Notes under the pieces: model-generated
What the model saw: only the letters and a program-made list of their open reading frames with translations
What the model was told of the DNA's origin: nothing
The model's database searches: none
Part shown: piece after piece, positions 31,939 through 40,118 of the stretch
How the letters are laid out: the number at the start of each line of letters is the position of its first letter
Numbering within the stretch: the first letter of the stretch is position 1
Source: an uncultured Christensenellaceae bacterium
GTDB taxonomy: Bacteria > Bacillota > Clostridia > Christensenellales > Borkfalkiaceae
Direction of reading: 5' to 3'
DNA length: 64,000 bases
NCBI GenBank assembly: GCA_910588615.1
Contig: CAJUOI010000001.1
Coordinates: forward strand, 90,318-154,317
Translations under genes and position numbers: made by a program

Positions 31939-34308
31939 ATGGAGGACAAAGTTTTAACCGCACTCAAAAAGAAGCTCGCTTCGAAGAAGACCGCCGACAA
32001 GGAGTGGTATCTTTCCTTGCTCGACGCCGATACGCAGAAGGCGTACGAAGAGGAATATTTGAAAAACACGCTTGCAATGTTAAAGATCCGTTACGTCGGG
32101 CGGTATTGTAAGCGCATTTCCGACGCCAAAAAAGAGCGCGACGAAATTAAGGCGCGCAAGGACTATTCCGCCGAGGATTACCGCGCTCTTATCGAAAAGA
32201 ACGCCGAAATCAATGCCGAAACGCAGAAACTGAATAGCTACAAGCCTTTCTTTTCCGAGCCGTATTTTGCCCGCATGGACGTTGTGGACGACAAGGAGGG
32301 TTATAACAGTTACTATATCGGCAGAAAGGGGGACGTGAATCTTTCCATCGTCGATTGGCGTGCGCCGCTTGCCGTGCGATACTACCAGAAGAGCCGCGTC
32401 AATTTCACCATCAACGAATACAGTTACAGCACCGTTCTGCGCCGTGCGCTTTCGGTAAAGAACGGTAAACTCATCGATTTCAAAAACGAGTATCTTTCTG
32501 TAAAGGACGTGCTCACGCCCGATGAGATCGCAGGACGGGACGAGGAAATTTTATTCGATCCTTACCTTCGCAGTATTATTTTAAGCAGAAAGGACGACGC
32601 TGGGATCCGCGACATCATCCGTACGATACAGGAACAGCAGTTCGACGTCATTACCCGTCCCGAACGCGAAAGCTTCGTGTTACAGGGGTGTGCGGGCAGC
32701 GGCAAGACGATGATCCTGTTGCACCGTCTCAGCTATCTCATGTACAACAACGAGAATTTGCTGCCGCGCGACGTGCTCGTCATAACGCCGTCCGATTCCT
32801 TCAACGAATTCATCGACGAGCTTTCTCGCGTGCTCGAATTGCGAAAGGTTATGACGGTAACGCTGCGTTCCTACTTCTTCCGCGTGCTCGAGCGTGAGGG
32901 GCTCGACTTGAAATCTCACTTAACGGGGGCGCGCGAACCGCGAAAGTACCTCGAATATCTTTATTCGTCTAAGTTTCCGTGCGACGCCGAAAAGAAAATC
33001 CGAACGCTGTACGGCGACATTTACGGGCTGTTTACGGGGCGGGAGTGCCGCGAAGTCGCGCAGAAGTTGTTGGAAAACAGCAGGCGGCGGAAAAAGAAAT
33101 ACGAAAAAATCAAAAATTCGTCCGTGCGCGTTCGGCGCGCGGTATTGGGAGAAATGCGCGAGCGTGAGGGCGGCGGTTTCGGTTTTACCAAACCCTTCCG
33201 CGCGCTGATGAGCGCTTTTCTCGATGCGGAGGATTTTCTCTCGTTTGTTTTGGAAGAACGTGAACGCACGCCCGACTATTTTTTCCGCCAATTCGTTCGC
33301 TTTTACCGTAGTGCGCACCTTGCCGTAAGTACGGCGGAGGGCGTTTTTACCCGTGCGGAAGGGGATTTAAAGTCGCTTTCGGAGACGGTTTTAAAGGAAA
33401 TCGATGATTTGAAGCGGTATCGCCTGCGTCGCGCCGAGGGCGAGGTGTACACCTACGCCGAACGCATTGCGCGTAGGGAGGAGCTGCTCGGGGAAATCGA
33501 AAGTATCGCCAAAACCGTTAAAGAGATGAAGGACGGGTTGGGGCTGTTCGGAGAATTTTATACGGTATTGAAGGCGACGAAAGAGTGTGTGGAGCTGGGC
33601 AAGTGTCAAGACGGGGCGGATATCGCGCGGTGGCTGTACCGCGAGACGGTGAAAAAGCAGAAAAAGAAGTATGGCGCGAGCGGTGTGTATTCTTCGGACG
33701 GGTACGCAATCTGTTATCTGCTCGCGGCGGCGGGCAGACAGCTTTCTCCCCGCTACGGACTGGTGTTTATCGACGAAGGGCAGGATATTTCGGATGCGGA
33801 ATTTGCGCTTTTGAAGAAAATCCATTCGGACGCGGCGTTTAACGTGTTCGGGGATCTGCGGCAGAATATCACCCCTTGGCGCGGGGTGAAAAATTGGGAC
33901 GCCGTTGCGGATACGGTATATACGCTCAAACGCAACTACCGCAACACCAACGAAATCGTCGATTTCGTAACGGAGCGCGTGGGCGTGGAAATGAGCGCGA
34001 TCGGGTTGCACGGCAGCGAGGTTGCGGAGGTCGGCGCGAAGCAGCTGAACGCTTTCTTTAAGGACAAACAGGGCTTGAAGGCGGTGATTGCCACAGAGGA
34101 ATATCTTCCGCTGTTTAAAAAGCGGGGGTATCGTCTGCTCTCCGAACACGGCAGGCTTTCCAAAACGCAGATCAACGTTATGAGCGTGTACGAAAGCAAG
34201 GGCTTGGAATTTTCCGCCGTCGCCGTATACGATAAGGATATGACGGACAACGAAAAATACATCGCGTATACGCGCGCGCTTGCCGATTTGGTTGTTGTTA
34301 AGGACTGA
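31939..34308 (+). CDS. helD: HelD-type helicase, RNA polymerase recycling factor
   Basis: A 789-residue UvrD-like superfamily 1 ATPase. The long charged coiled N-terminus (about 1-100, EEEYLKNTLAMLKIRYVGRY and on), then IVDWRAPLAVRYY, then Walker A GCAGSGKTMILLHRLSYLMY at about residue 250, match HelD. HelD dismantles stalled RNA polymerase complexes in Gram-positive bacteria. Later motifs are YGLVFIDEGQDISD (Walker B), VFGDLRQNI and the C-terminal NVMSVYESKGLEFSAVAVYD. GGGAG lies just before ATG 31939. DNA helicase IV function is the older name; length agrees with Bacillus HelD. Confidence 0.88.
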   Translation: MEDKVLTALKKKLASKKTADKEWYLSLLDADTQKAYEEEYLKNTLAMLKIRYVGRYCKRISDAKKERDEIKARKDYSAEDYRALIEKNAEINAETQKLNSYKPFFSEPYFARMDVVDDKEGYNSYYIGRKGDVNLSIVDWRAPLAVRYYQKSRVNFTINEYSYSTVLRRALSVKNGKLIDFKNEYLSVKDVLTPDEIAGRDEEILFDPYLRSIILSRKDDAGIRDIIRTIQEQQFDVITRPERESFVLQGCAGSGKTMILLHRLSYLMYNNENLLPRDVLVITPSDSFNEFIDELSRVLELRKVMTVTLRSYFFRVLEREGLDLKSHLTGAREPRKYLEYLYSSKFPCDAEKKIRTLYGDIYGLFTGRECREVAQKLLENSRRRKKKYEKIKNSSVRVRRAVLGEMREREGGGFGFTKPFRALMSAFLDAEDFLSFVLEERERTPDYFFRQFVRFYRSAHLAVSTAEGVFTRAEGDLKSLSETVLKEIDDLKRYRLRRAEGEVYTYAERIARREELLGEIESIAKTVKEMKDGLGLFGEFYTVLKATKECVELGKCQDGADIARWLYRETVKKQKKKYGASGVYSSDGYAICYLLAAAGRQLSPRYGLVFIDEGQDISDAEFALLKKIHSDAAFNVFGDLRQNITPWRGVKNWDAVADTVYTLKRNYRNTNEIVDFVTERVGVEMSAIGLHGSEVAEVGAKQLNAFFKDKQGLKAVIATEEYLPLFKKRGYRLLSEHGRLSKTQINVMSVYESKGLEFSAVAVYDKDMTDNEKYIAYTRALADLVVVKD

Positions 34309-34312
34309 CGCT

Positions 34313-34987
34313 ATGAAAGACATTTATTTGCTCGACGCGGACGACACGCTGTTGGATTTTAAGCGCGGCGAGCGCGAAAAATTATGCGAAGTTCTTAAGG
34401 AGTACGGCGTTGAGGTGAACGAGGCGGTTGTAAGCCGTTTTCATCAAATTAACGTCGCGCTCTGGCAAAAGCTCGAACGGGGCGAAATCGAACGTCAGGA
34501 ACTCGTTGTCGAGCGTTTCCGCCGTCTATTCGAAGAAATCAATGCTTCCGCCGCACCCGAAGGCGTTTCGAAGCATTATTTTTCTTTGATGAAGCAAGCC
34601 GCATATTTTATTGACGGCGCGGAAGAATTTTTAAAAGCTATAAAAAAATCGGGTCGCATTTATATTGTAACCAACGGCTCGCGCGAGGTGCAGCGTTCGC
34701 GTTTTGCTCTCTCGGGGCTGAACGGTTACGCCGACGGCGTATTTATTTCCGAAGAAGCGGGGGTTGACAAGCCGTCGTCCTTGTACGCCGAGTTCGTGGA
34801 GGCGCATATTCCCGATTACGACAGAGCGCGCGCCGTATGGATAGGAGACAGTCTCTCTTCCGATTACCTTTGCGCAAAGAGCAAGGGGATAGCCTTTATT
34901 TTGTTCGGCGGGAACAAACCCGAGGGGTACGGTGGATTGTTTGCCCGTAACTATGGCGAAATTTTGGAAATTTTAAAAAATATATAG
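34313..34987 (+). CDS. HAD phosphatase, YjjG type
   Basis: A 224-residue HAD hydrolase with a helical cap. Motif I is LLDADDTLLDF (nucleophile Asp), motif II VTNGSREVQRSRF (Thr), motif III the lysine of EEAGVDKPSS, and motif IV WIGDSLSSDYLCAKSKGI. The DxDDTLLDF form and IYIVTNGSRExQ match the YjjG branch, nucleotidases that clean up non-canonical pyrimidine nucleotides; this substrate is a family-level inference. ATG 34313 lies four bases after the helD stop. Confidence 0.85.
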   Translation: MKDIYLLDADDTLLDFKRGEREKLCEVLKEYGVEVNEAVVSRFHQINVALWQKLERGEIERQELVVERFRRLFEEINASAAPEGVSKHYFSLMKQAAYFIDGAEEFLKAIKKSGRIYIVTNGSREVQRSRFALSGLNGYADGVFISEEAGVDKPSSLYAEFVEAHIPDYDRARAVWIGDSLSSDYLCAKSKGIAFILFGGNKPEGYGGLFARNYGEILEILKNI

Positions 34988-35020
34988 TTAAGATTTTTTA
35001 AAGAAACCCCTCTGCAGCGC

Positions 35021-35048
35021 TTGACAAACGGGGGGGGGTCGCTATAAT
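35021..35048 (+). promoter_or_regulatory. Promoter with a 9-G tract in its spacer
   Basis: TTGACA 35021-35026 and TATAAT 35043-35048 are both perfect, but the spacer is 16 bases and contains nine consecutive G (35030-35038). Gain of one G would give the optimal 17-base spacer. Transcription is predicted to start at about 35055, at the ABC gene's start codon. Confidence 0.85.
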
Positions 35049-35055
35049 GGTAGAT

Positions 35056-35874
35056 ATGGAAAAGGAAAATAAAATTCCGTTCGAAGATTTTTCGGGCGGA
35101 GAAATAATCGTGCGCGCCGAGGGACTCAAAAAGACTTTCTCTCTTTCCCGAAAACAGCAGCGCATCGAAAAGACGAAGTCGCCGCGCAAGGTAGCCGTAA
35201 ACGGATTGTCCTTTTCGGCGCGGCGGGGCGAGATTTACGGATTGCTCGGACCGAACGGCGCGGGCAAGACAACGACGTTGCGTATGCTTTCTACCCTCAT
35301 AAAACCCGACGCGGGGGACGCGATCGTATGCGGACGGTCTATCGTAAAAGAGCCGCGGAAGGTGCGGGACAACATCGGTTTTTTAACCAACGAACTCAAA
35401 CTCGAAGGTTTCTTTACGCCCGACTATCTGTTTGAATTTTTCGGTGCGTTGCACGGAATGGATAAGAGCGTGATCGAAGAGCGGAAGCGTACGCTGTTCG
35501 CACGCTTCGGGATCGACCGCTTTGCCGAGGTGCGCGTCAAGGATTTATCCACGGGAATGCTGCAAAAGCTCTCCCTCGTGGTGTCGATCATCCACGATCC
35601 CGAGGTCGTCATCTTCGACGAACCGACGAACGGTTTGGACGTGTTGACGGCAAAAGTGGTAACCGACTTTTTGACGGAGCTCAAAAAAATGGGCAAGAGC
35701 ATTATTCTGTCGACGCATATCTTCTCGCTCGTGGAAAAACTGTGCGACAGAATCGGCGTGATCATCGACGGGAAAACGGTTGCCGAAGGCAGGCTGAATG
35801 AGCTGTGCGGCGAGCTTTCGCTCGAAGAGAAATTTTTCGAAATTTATCGCAATATTAAGGGGGACTCGGTATGA
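35056..35874 (+). CDS. ABC exporter ATP-binding protein (NatA/CcmA-like)
   Basis: A 272-residue ATPase of an ABC-2 exporter. Walker A is GPNGAGKTTTLRML (about residue 72), signature DLSTGMLQKLSLVVSI, Walker B VVIFDEPTNGLD, and the switch histidine in ILSTHIFSLVE. The N-terminus has an extra charged stretch of about 30 residues before IIVRAEGLKKTFSL. ATG 35056 was chosen. ATG 35047 in the same frame lies inside the -10 box and cannot be on the mRNA. With the start at or next to the transcription start, the message is probably leaderless. It pairs with the permease that overlaps its stop by ATGA. Confidence 0.9.
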   Translation: MEKENKIPFEDFSGGEIIVRAEGLKKTFSLSRKQQRIEKTKSPRKVAVNGLSFSARRGEIYGLLGPNGAGKTTTLRMLSTLIKPDAGDAIVCGRSIVKEPRKVRDNIGFLTNELKLEGFFTPDYLFEFFGALHGMDKSVIEERKRTLFARFGIDRFAEVRVKDLSTGMLQKLSLVVSIIHDPEVVIFDEPTNGLDVLTAKVVTDFLTELKKMGKSIILSTHIFSLVEKLCDRIGVIIDGKTVAEGRLNELCGELSLEEKFFEIYRNIKGDSV

Positions 35875-37034
35875 AACTGCTTGCCCTCATAAAAAAAGAA
35901 TTCATACGCTTCTTTCAGGATCCGCGGCTGTGGCTTACGCTGCTTTTGCCCGGAGTCGTCATCTTTGCCGTATATACGCTGATGGGGAGCTTGATGCACC
36001 AAGCCGAGAAGTACGATTTCCGCGTGCTCGTTGCGGGGGAATCGCAGACGGTCGCCCTGATCGAAGGCGCGGTAAAGGGGATGGACGGCGCAACACTGAA
36101 AATAGAGCAGACCGGCGATCCCGTCGCAGCCAAGGAAAAAGTGCAAAAGGGCGATGCAACTGCGCTCATAATCTTTTCGGAAAATTTTGACGAGCGCGTT
36201 GATTCTTATACGCCCGAACTAGGCGTTCCTGCGCCGCAGGTGGAAATTTACTACCGTTCGGAGGATACGGAAAGCTTCGTATTTTATAATATGGCGTCGT
36301 CGGTGCTCGACGTTTACGAGGGTACGCTTGCGAATAAGTTCGACTTGAACGGCGGAGAGGAGAAATACGACTTTTCCGACGCGGACGGGTTACAGAAAAG
36401 CATTTTCGGCAGTATTCTTCCCTTCCTCATCGTCGTTTTGGTATTCTCATCCTGTATGAGTATCACGCTCGAATCGGTGGCGGGGGAAAAGGAGCGCGGT
36501 ACGCTTGCAACCGTGTTGGTTACCAGCGTCAAGCGTTCGCACGTCGCGCTCGGCAAAATTATTCCGCTCTCGTGCATTGCGGCGATCGGCGCGCTTTCAA
36601 GCTTCCTCGGCGTGGCGCTTTCTATGCCCAAGCTCATGGGGCTGTCCGTGGGCGCAGTCGTGGGCAGTTACGGATTTTTAAGTTATTTCTTTATCTTCTT
36701 GCTTACGGTAGGGGTCGTGCCGCTGTTGGTGTCGCTCATTTCCATTGTGTCAACCTATTCCCGTTCGGTAAAGGAAGCGTCTGGTTACACGGGCGTTATG
36801 ATGATGCTCGTCATGGTGCTTTCCATCGTTTCGGTGTTCGTCGGCGGAATCGGAAACTGGGTGGTTGCCGTGCCCATCATCAACGCCGTCGTCGCCATGC
36901 AGGGCGTGCTTGCCGGCACTGCGCCCGTGTGGGTGCCGCTTACGGCGTTTGCGGTGAATTTGGCGTATACCGCGTTGCTCGTGTTCGGCATTACGAAAAT
37001 GCTTTCAAGCGAACGAATCATGTTCGGAAAGTAA
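35871..37034 (+). CDS. ABC-2 exporter permease (NatB-like)
   Basis: A 387-residue permease. One N-terminal helix (WLTLLLPGVVIFAVYTLMG) is followed by a large outward-facing domain (about residues 45-180). Five further helices follow, including SIFGSILPFLIVVLVFSSCM and VKEASGYTGVMMMLVMVLSIV. VAGEKERGTLATVLVTSVKR is the typical ABC-2 coupling-loop signature also seen in NatB. It overlaps the ATPase gene. The exported substrate is unknown; Na+ export (NatAB), antibiotic or peptide export are all compatible. Confidence 0.88.
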   Translation: MKLLALIKKEFIRFFQDPRLWLTLLLPGVVIFAVYTLMGSLMHQAEKYDFRVLVAGESQTVALIEGAVKGMDGATLKIEQTGDPVAAKEKVQKGDATALIIFSENFDERVDSYTPELGVPAPQVEIYYRSEDTESFVFYNMASSVLDVYEGTLANKFDLNGGEEKYDFSDADGLQKSIFGSILPFLIVVLVFSSCMSITLESVAGEKERGTLATVLVTSVKRSHVALGKIIPLSCIAAIGALSSFLGVALSMPKLMGLSVGAVVGSYGFLSYFFIFLLTVGVVPLLVSLISIVSTYSRSVKEASGYTGVMMMLVMVLSIVSVFVGGIGNWVVAVPIINAVVAMQGVLAGTAPVWVPLTAFAVNLAYTALLVFGITKMLSSERIMFGK

Positions 37035-37106
37035 ACGGCATCTAACGAATCATTCAGAGAAAGCGTAACGCTCGTAAGAATCTCATTTTATGAATTGCAT
37101 ATTATA

Positions 37107-37137
37107 AAAGCTCTCGGACGATTCTCCGAGAGCTTTT
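37107..37137. terminator. Bidirectional rho-independent terminator
   Basis: AAAAGCTCTCGGA and TCCGAGAGCTTTT pair around CGATT between the ABC permease (+) and the convergent ABC-F gene (-). Confidence 0.88.
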
Positions 37138-37143
37138 TATTTT

Positions 37144-39003
37144 TTATTCTATCAATCCCGCGTACTCCTCGTACAGTGCGTCCGACTCGTTGCGCAACGC
37201 TTCCAACCGTTCGGTAATTTCCTTTACCTTAGCGTAGTCGGCGGCGCATAAAGCAAGCCGTTCGTTCAGTTCGTTTTCTTTCGCTTCGATCGCTTCGAGC
37301 CGATTTTCGATTTCCTTGGTGCGGTTCCGCTTCTGCGCTTCGCGGGCGCGTTCTTCCTTGCTTCGATAGCCCGTATCTTCCTGCGTCTTACGCTCTTTCG
37401 GCGGCTGCGTTAAAGTAGCGGGGGCGCGCTTTTGGGCAACGTAATCCCGATAATTTCCTTCGAAGCGGGTCAGCGTTCCGTTTTCAATGGAAATAACGCT
37501 CGTCGCCACCGACTCGATAAACCGTCTGTCGTGCGATACGAACAGCAGCGTGCCGTCGAATGCGCACAGCGCCTCTTCGAGCGCCTCTCGCGAGGGCAAG
37601 TCGAGGTGGTTGGTCGGCTCGTCGAGCACAAGCAGGTTGGCGTGCGTTGCCTGTAATATGGCAAGCTCGAGCTTTGCTTTCAGTCCGCCCGAAAGTTCGC
37701 CCACGCGCTTTAAGGCATCGTCTTTGTCGATTCCCGACTTTGCAAGCAAACCGTACGCTTCCGTTAAGGGAAAGAGGGGGAAGCGAAAGCGGAGAGCGTC
37801 GAGTACGGTGTCTGCAGGATTCAAGTCGGCGTTTTCCTGATCGTAGTAGCCCGCCTTTACGAATTTTGCAAACTTAACGCGTCTGTCGCCCGAAAGCAAA
37901 AATTTCAACAGCGTGCTCTTGCCCGTGCCGTTCGCGCCGACAAGGGCGCATTTGTCCCCGCGCATTAAGGTAAATTCCGTATTGTTCAGCAGGATATTAT
38001 CGCCCGCCCGTAAGTCGAATTTCTCGGTGGAAATCACCTTTTCATACGGGCCGGTTTCGTACGTAAACGCAAAGCGCGGCGGCGCGGGCGGGGGAAGGGG
38101 TTTTTCCGTCAGCTCCAATTTATCAAGCTGCTTTACGCGGCTCTGCGCGCTCTTCGCAGTGGTGGCGCGCACGAGGTTGCGGTCGATATAGTTCTGCAAT
38201 TTTGCAACCGTTTCCAATTGTTTTTCGTATTCGCGCTGTTGCTCCTTGACTCGCTCCGCCTTTAAAATTTTATATTTGGAATAGTTTCCCTTATAAGAAA
38301 CAAGCTTGCCGCGTTCGATCTCCCACGTTTTCGCCGTCAGTCGGTCCAAAAAATATCTGTCGTGCGAAACGATGAGCAGGGCGCCTTTGTATTCGGTTAG
38401 ATAGTCTTCCAGCCAGAATAGCGTCGCCGTATCGAGGTGGTTGGTCGGCTCGTCCAGAATCAATAAATCAGGCGCTTCCAACAGCAGGCGGCATAAGCGC
38501 AGTTTCGTCTTTTCTCCGCCCGAGAGGGAGGAAACGCTCTGCTGTAAACGGTTGCCGAAGCCCATACCGTTCAGTACCGTTGCGATTTTTACCTCGTAAC
38601 GGTAGCTGTCGCGCGCGGCGATTTCCTTTTCGAGCGCGTCCTGCTTGCGCGCGTATTCGGCTAAATCGGCTCCGTCCGCCGCCATCATGCTCTGCACGCG
38701 TGCAAGCTCCTTTATCAGCTCCTTATCTCGCGCGAAAACCTCTTCGGCGGCACGGTAAACGGTGTCGCCGCTTTCGAAGCCGCCGCTCTGTTCGAGGTAG
38801 CCGATACGGATCCCGTTCTTTTTGATAACGCTACCCGCCTCGGGCGCAAGCGTGCCGAGCATCAGCTTTAAGAGGGTGGTTTTTCCTTCGCCGTTGCCGC
38901 CGATAAAGCCGATGCGTTCGCCTTCGTTTACGGCAAGCGAAACGTCCTTTAACACGGGCTCGCCCGTGTATGAAAAGGTAACGTTTTCAACAGTCAATAG
39001 CAT
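37144..39003 (-). CDS. ABC-F family ATPase
   Basis: A 619-residue soluble protein with two ABC cassettes and no membrane segment. First cassette: Walker A GGNGEGKTTLLKL, signature LSGGEKTKLRL, Walker B LLILDEPTNHLD. Second cassette: GANGTGKSTLLKF, LSGGLKAKLEL and LLVLDEPTNHLD. A charged linker of about 80 residues between them (VKEQQREYEKQLETVAKLQ) is the ABC-F arm region. A coiled C-terminal domain with a Glu/Lys-rich helix ends the protein. ABC-F proteins act on ribosomes, some as antibiotic resistance factors; this one looks like a housekeeping YdiF/Uup type. GGAG lies nine bases before the ATG. Confidence 0.92.
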   Translation of the reverse strand: MLLTVENVTFSYTGEPVLKDVSLAVNEGERIGFIGGNGEGKTTLLKLMLGTLAPEAGSVIKKNGIRIGYLEQSGGFESGDTVYRAAEEVFARDKELIKELARVQSMMAADGADLAEYARKQDALEKEIAARDSYRYEVKIATVLNGMGFGNRLQQSVSSLSGGEKTKLRLCRLLLEAPDLLILDEPTNHLDTATLFWLEDYLTEYKGALLIVSHDRYFLDRLTAKTWEIERGKLVSYKGNYSKYKILKAERVKEQQREYEKQLETVAKLQNYIDRNLVRATTAKSAQSRVKQLDKLELTEKPLPPPAPPRFAFTYETGPYEKVISTEKFDLRAGDNILLNNTEFTLMRGDKCALVGANGTGKSTLLKFLLSGDRRVKFAKFVKAGYYDQENADLNPADTVLDALRFRFPLFPLTEAYGLLAKSGIDKDDALKRVGELSGGLKAKLELAILQATHANLLVLDEPTNHLDLPSREALEEALCAFDGTLLFVSHDRRFIESVATSVISIENGTLTRFEGNYRDYVAQKRAPATLTQPPKERKTQEDTGYRSKEERAREAQKRNRTKEIENRLEAIEAKENELNERLALCAADYAKVKEITERLEALRNESDALYEEYAGLIE

Positions 39004-39034
39004 AAAAATAACTCCGTTATATCAAACTGAAAGT

Positions 39035-39160
39035 ATGAAAAATAGGCAACTGCAAGCGGTGTGCGAGCTCGAAGAACGGCTGAAATACGCAACGCCTGCC
39101 GAAAGCGCAAAGCTTACGAAGCTGCTCGTTAAAATCAAGGACGACTTCGTCAACAAGTAA
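39035..39160 (+). CDS. Possible 41-residue small protein
   Basis: ATG 39035 opens a 41-codon frame between the divergent ABC-F gene and the radical SAM gene. The product, MKNRQLQAVCELEERLKYAT followed by PAESAKLTKLLVKIKDDF, is a helical, balanced-charge peptide with coding-like composition. No strong ribosome-binding site is present (GAAAG only). It stops five bases before the radical SAM stop on the other strand. Confidence 0.35.
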   Translation: MKNRQLQAVCELEERLKYATPAESAKLTKLLVKIKDDFVNK

Positions 39161-39164
39161 CGCG

Positions 39165-40016
39165 TCAATCCCAATCGGGAACGAACGCCGCGTTCGCGCT
39201 CGCCTTGTCCTGTAAGTATAAGTTTTCGAAGCCGAGCGAGAGGGCGTAGTCCTTTACGCGTCGGTATTCCCTTGCAGTCAGCGTGCGGTTGAGCTCCGGA
39301 AAATCCGTCTTGCCGAGATCGGGCGTAAACTGCCTCATCAGCGATACGGGAGCGTTTTCGGGCAGCGTTTCTTTTAAAAAGGAAAGTGCGTTCAGCGAAT
39401 CTCCCGTACAGCAGGGTAGCACCAAGTGCCTGACGAGAATGCCCGAAGTCATGCGTCCGCCGTGGAAGACGACGGGCTTTTTCGCCATGAATTTTATCGC
39501 TTCGGAGGCGACTTCGAAATAGTCGCTCCGTCCCGTATAGCGCTCGGAAAGCGCGGGGGAAACGAATTTTAAATCCGGCAGGTAAATATCGATATAAGGG
39601 TCGATTTCCCGCAAGGAACCGACGAGGGCGTACCCGCTCGAATTGTACACGACGGGAATGCTGGGTTTGTAGAGGGAAAGCGCTTCGCCCGCGAGGTCGA
39701 TAACGTGGTCGCAGGTAACAAGGTCGATATTCTCCGCGCCCTGCGCTTCGAGCGATTGAAAGATTTCGGCAAGCTCTTTGGGGGTAACGGCTTTGCCCTT
39801 GCGGGCGCGCGATACCTCGAAGTTCTGGCAAAAGACGCAGCGCAGATTGCACCCGCCGAAAAATATCGCTCCGCTTTTTCCGTTCGGCGACAGGGCGGGC
39901 TCTTCGAACGGGTGCAAATACGCTTTTGCTACGGTCAGTCCCTTTACGCCGCACCGACCGACGCGCTTCGTTCTGTCCGCCCCGCACTTTACGGGGCAGA
40001 GATAGCACTTTTCCAT
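39165..40016 (-). CDS. Radical SAM protein, pyruvate formate-lyase activase-like
   Basis: A 283-residue radical SAM enzyme. The [4Fe-4S] motif is GGCNLRCVFCQN (CxxxCxxC, residues about 53-60), followed by the remainder of a partial TIM barrel (ENIDLVTCDHVIDLAG; YNSSGYALV; LPDLKFVSPALSERYTG). Another cysteine pair at the N-terminus (KCYLCPVKCGA, GRCGVKG) suggests an accessory metal site as in the COG1313 group. The N-terminal cysteines and overall layout match PflX-type proteins. The substrate is unknown. Confidence 0.82.
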   Translation of the reverse strand: MEKCYLCPVKCGADRTKRVGRCGVKGLTVAKAYLHPFEEPALSPNGKSGAIFFGGCNLRCVFCQNFEVSRARKGKAVTPKELAEIFQSLEAQGAENIDLVTCDHVIDLAGEALSLYKPSIPVVYNSSGYALVGSLREIDPYIDIYLPDLKFVSPALSERYTGRSDYFEVASEAIKFMAKKPVVFHGGRMTSGILVRHLVLPCCTGDSLNALSFLKETLPENAPVSLMRQFTPDLGKTDFPELNRTLTAREYRRVKDYALSLGFENLYLQDKASANAAFVPDWD

Positions 40017-40062
40017 AAACCGATTATATCACGCGAACGCGCGAAAAGCAACCCGATTTCGG

Positions 40063-40091
40063 TTGACTTTTTCGCGTTTGTTTTTTATAAT
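40063..40091 (+). promoter_or_regulatory. Promoter of metK
   Basis: TTGACT 40063-40068, 17-base spacer, TATAAT 40086-40091. Only 27 bases separate the -10 box from the ATG, so there is no room for a SAM riboswitch. Confidence 0.85.
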
Positions 40092-40118
40092 TAGGATATT
40101 ACGAAGAAAGGAACGGAT

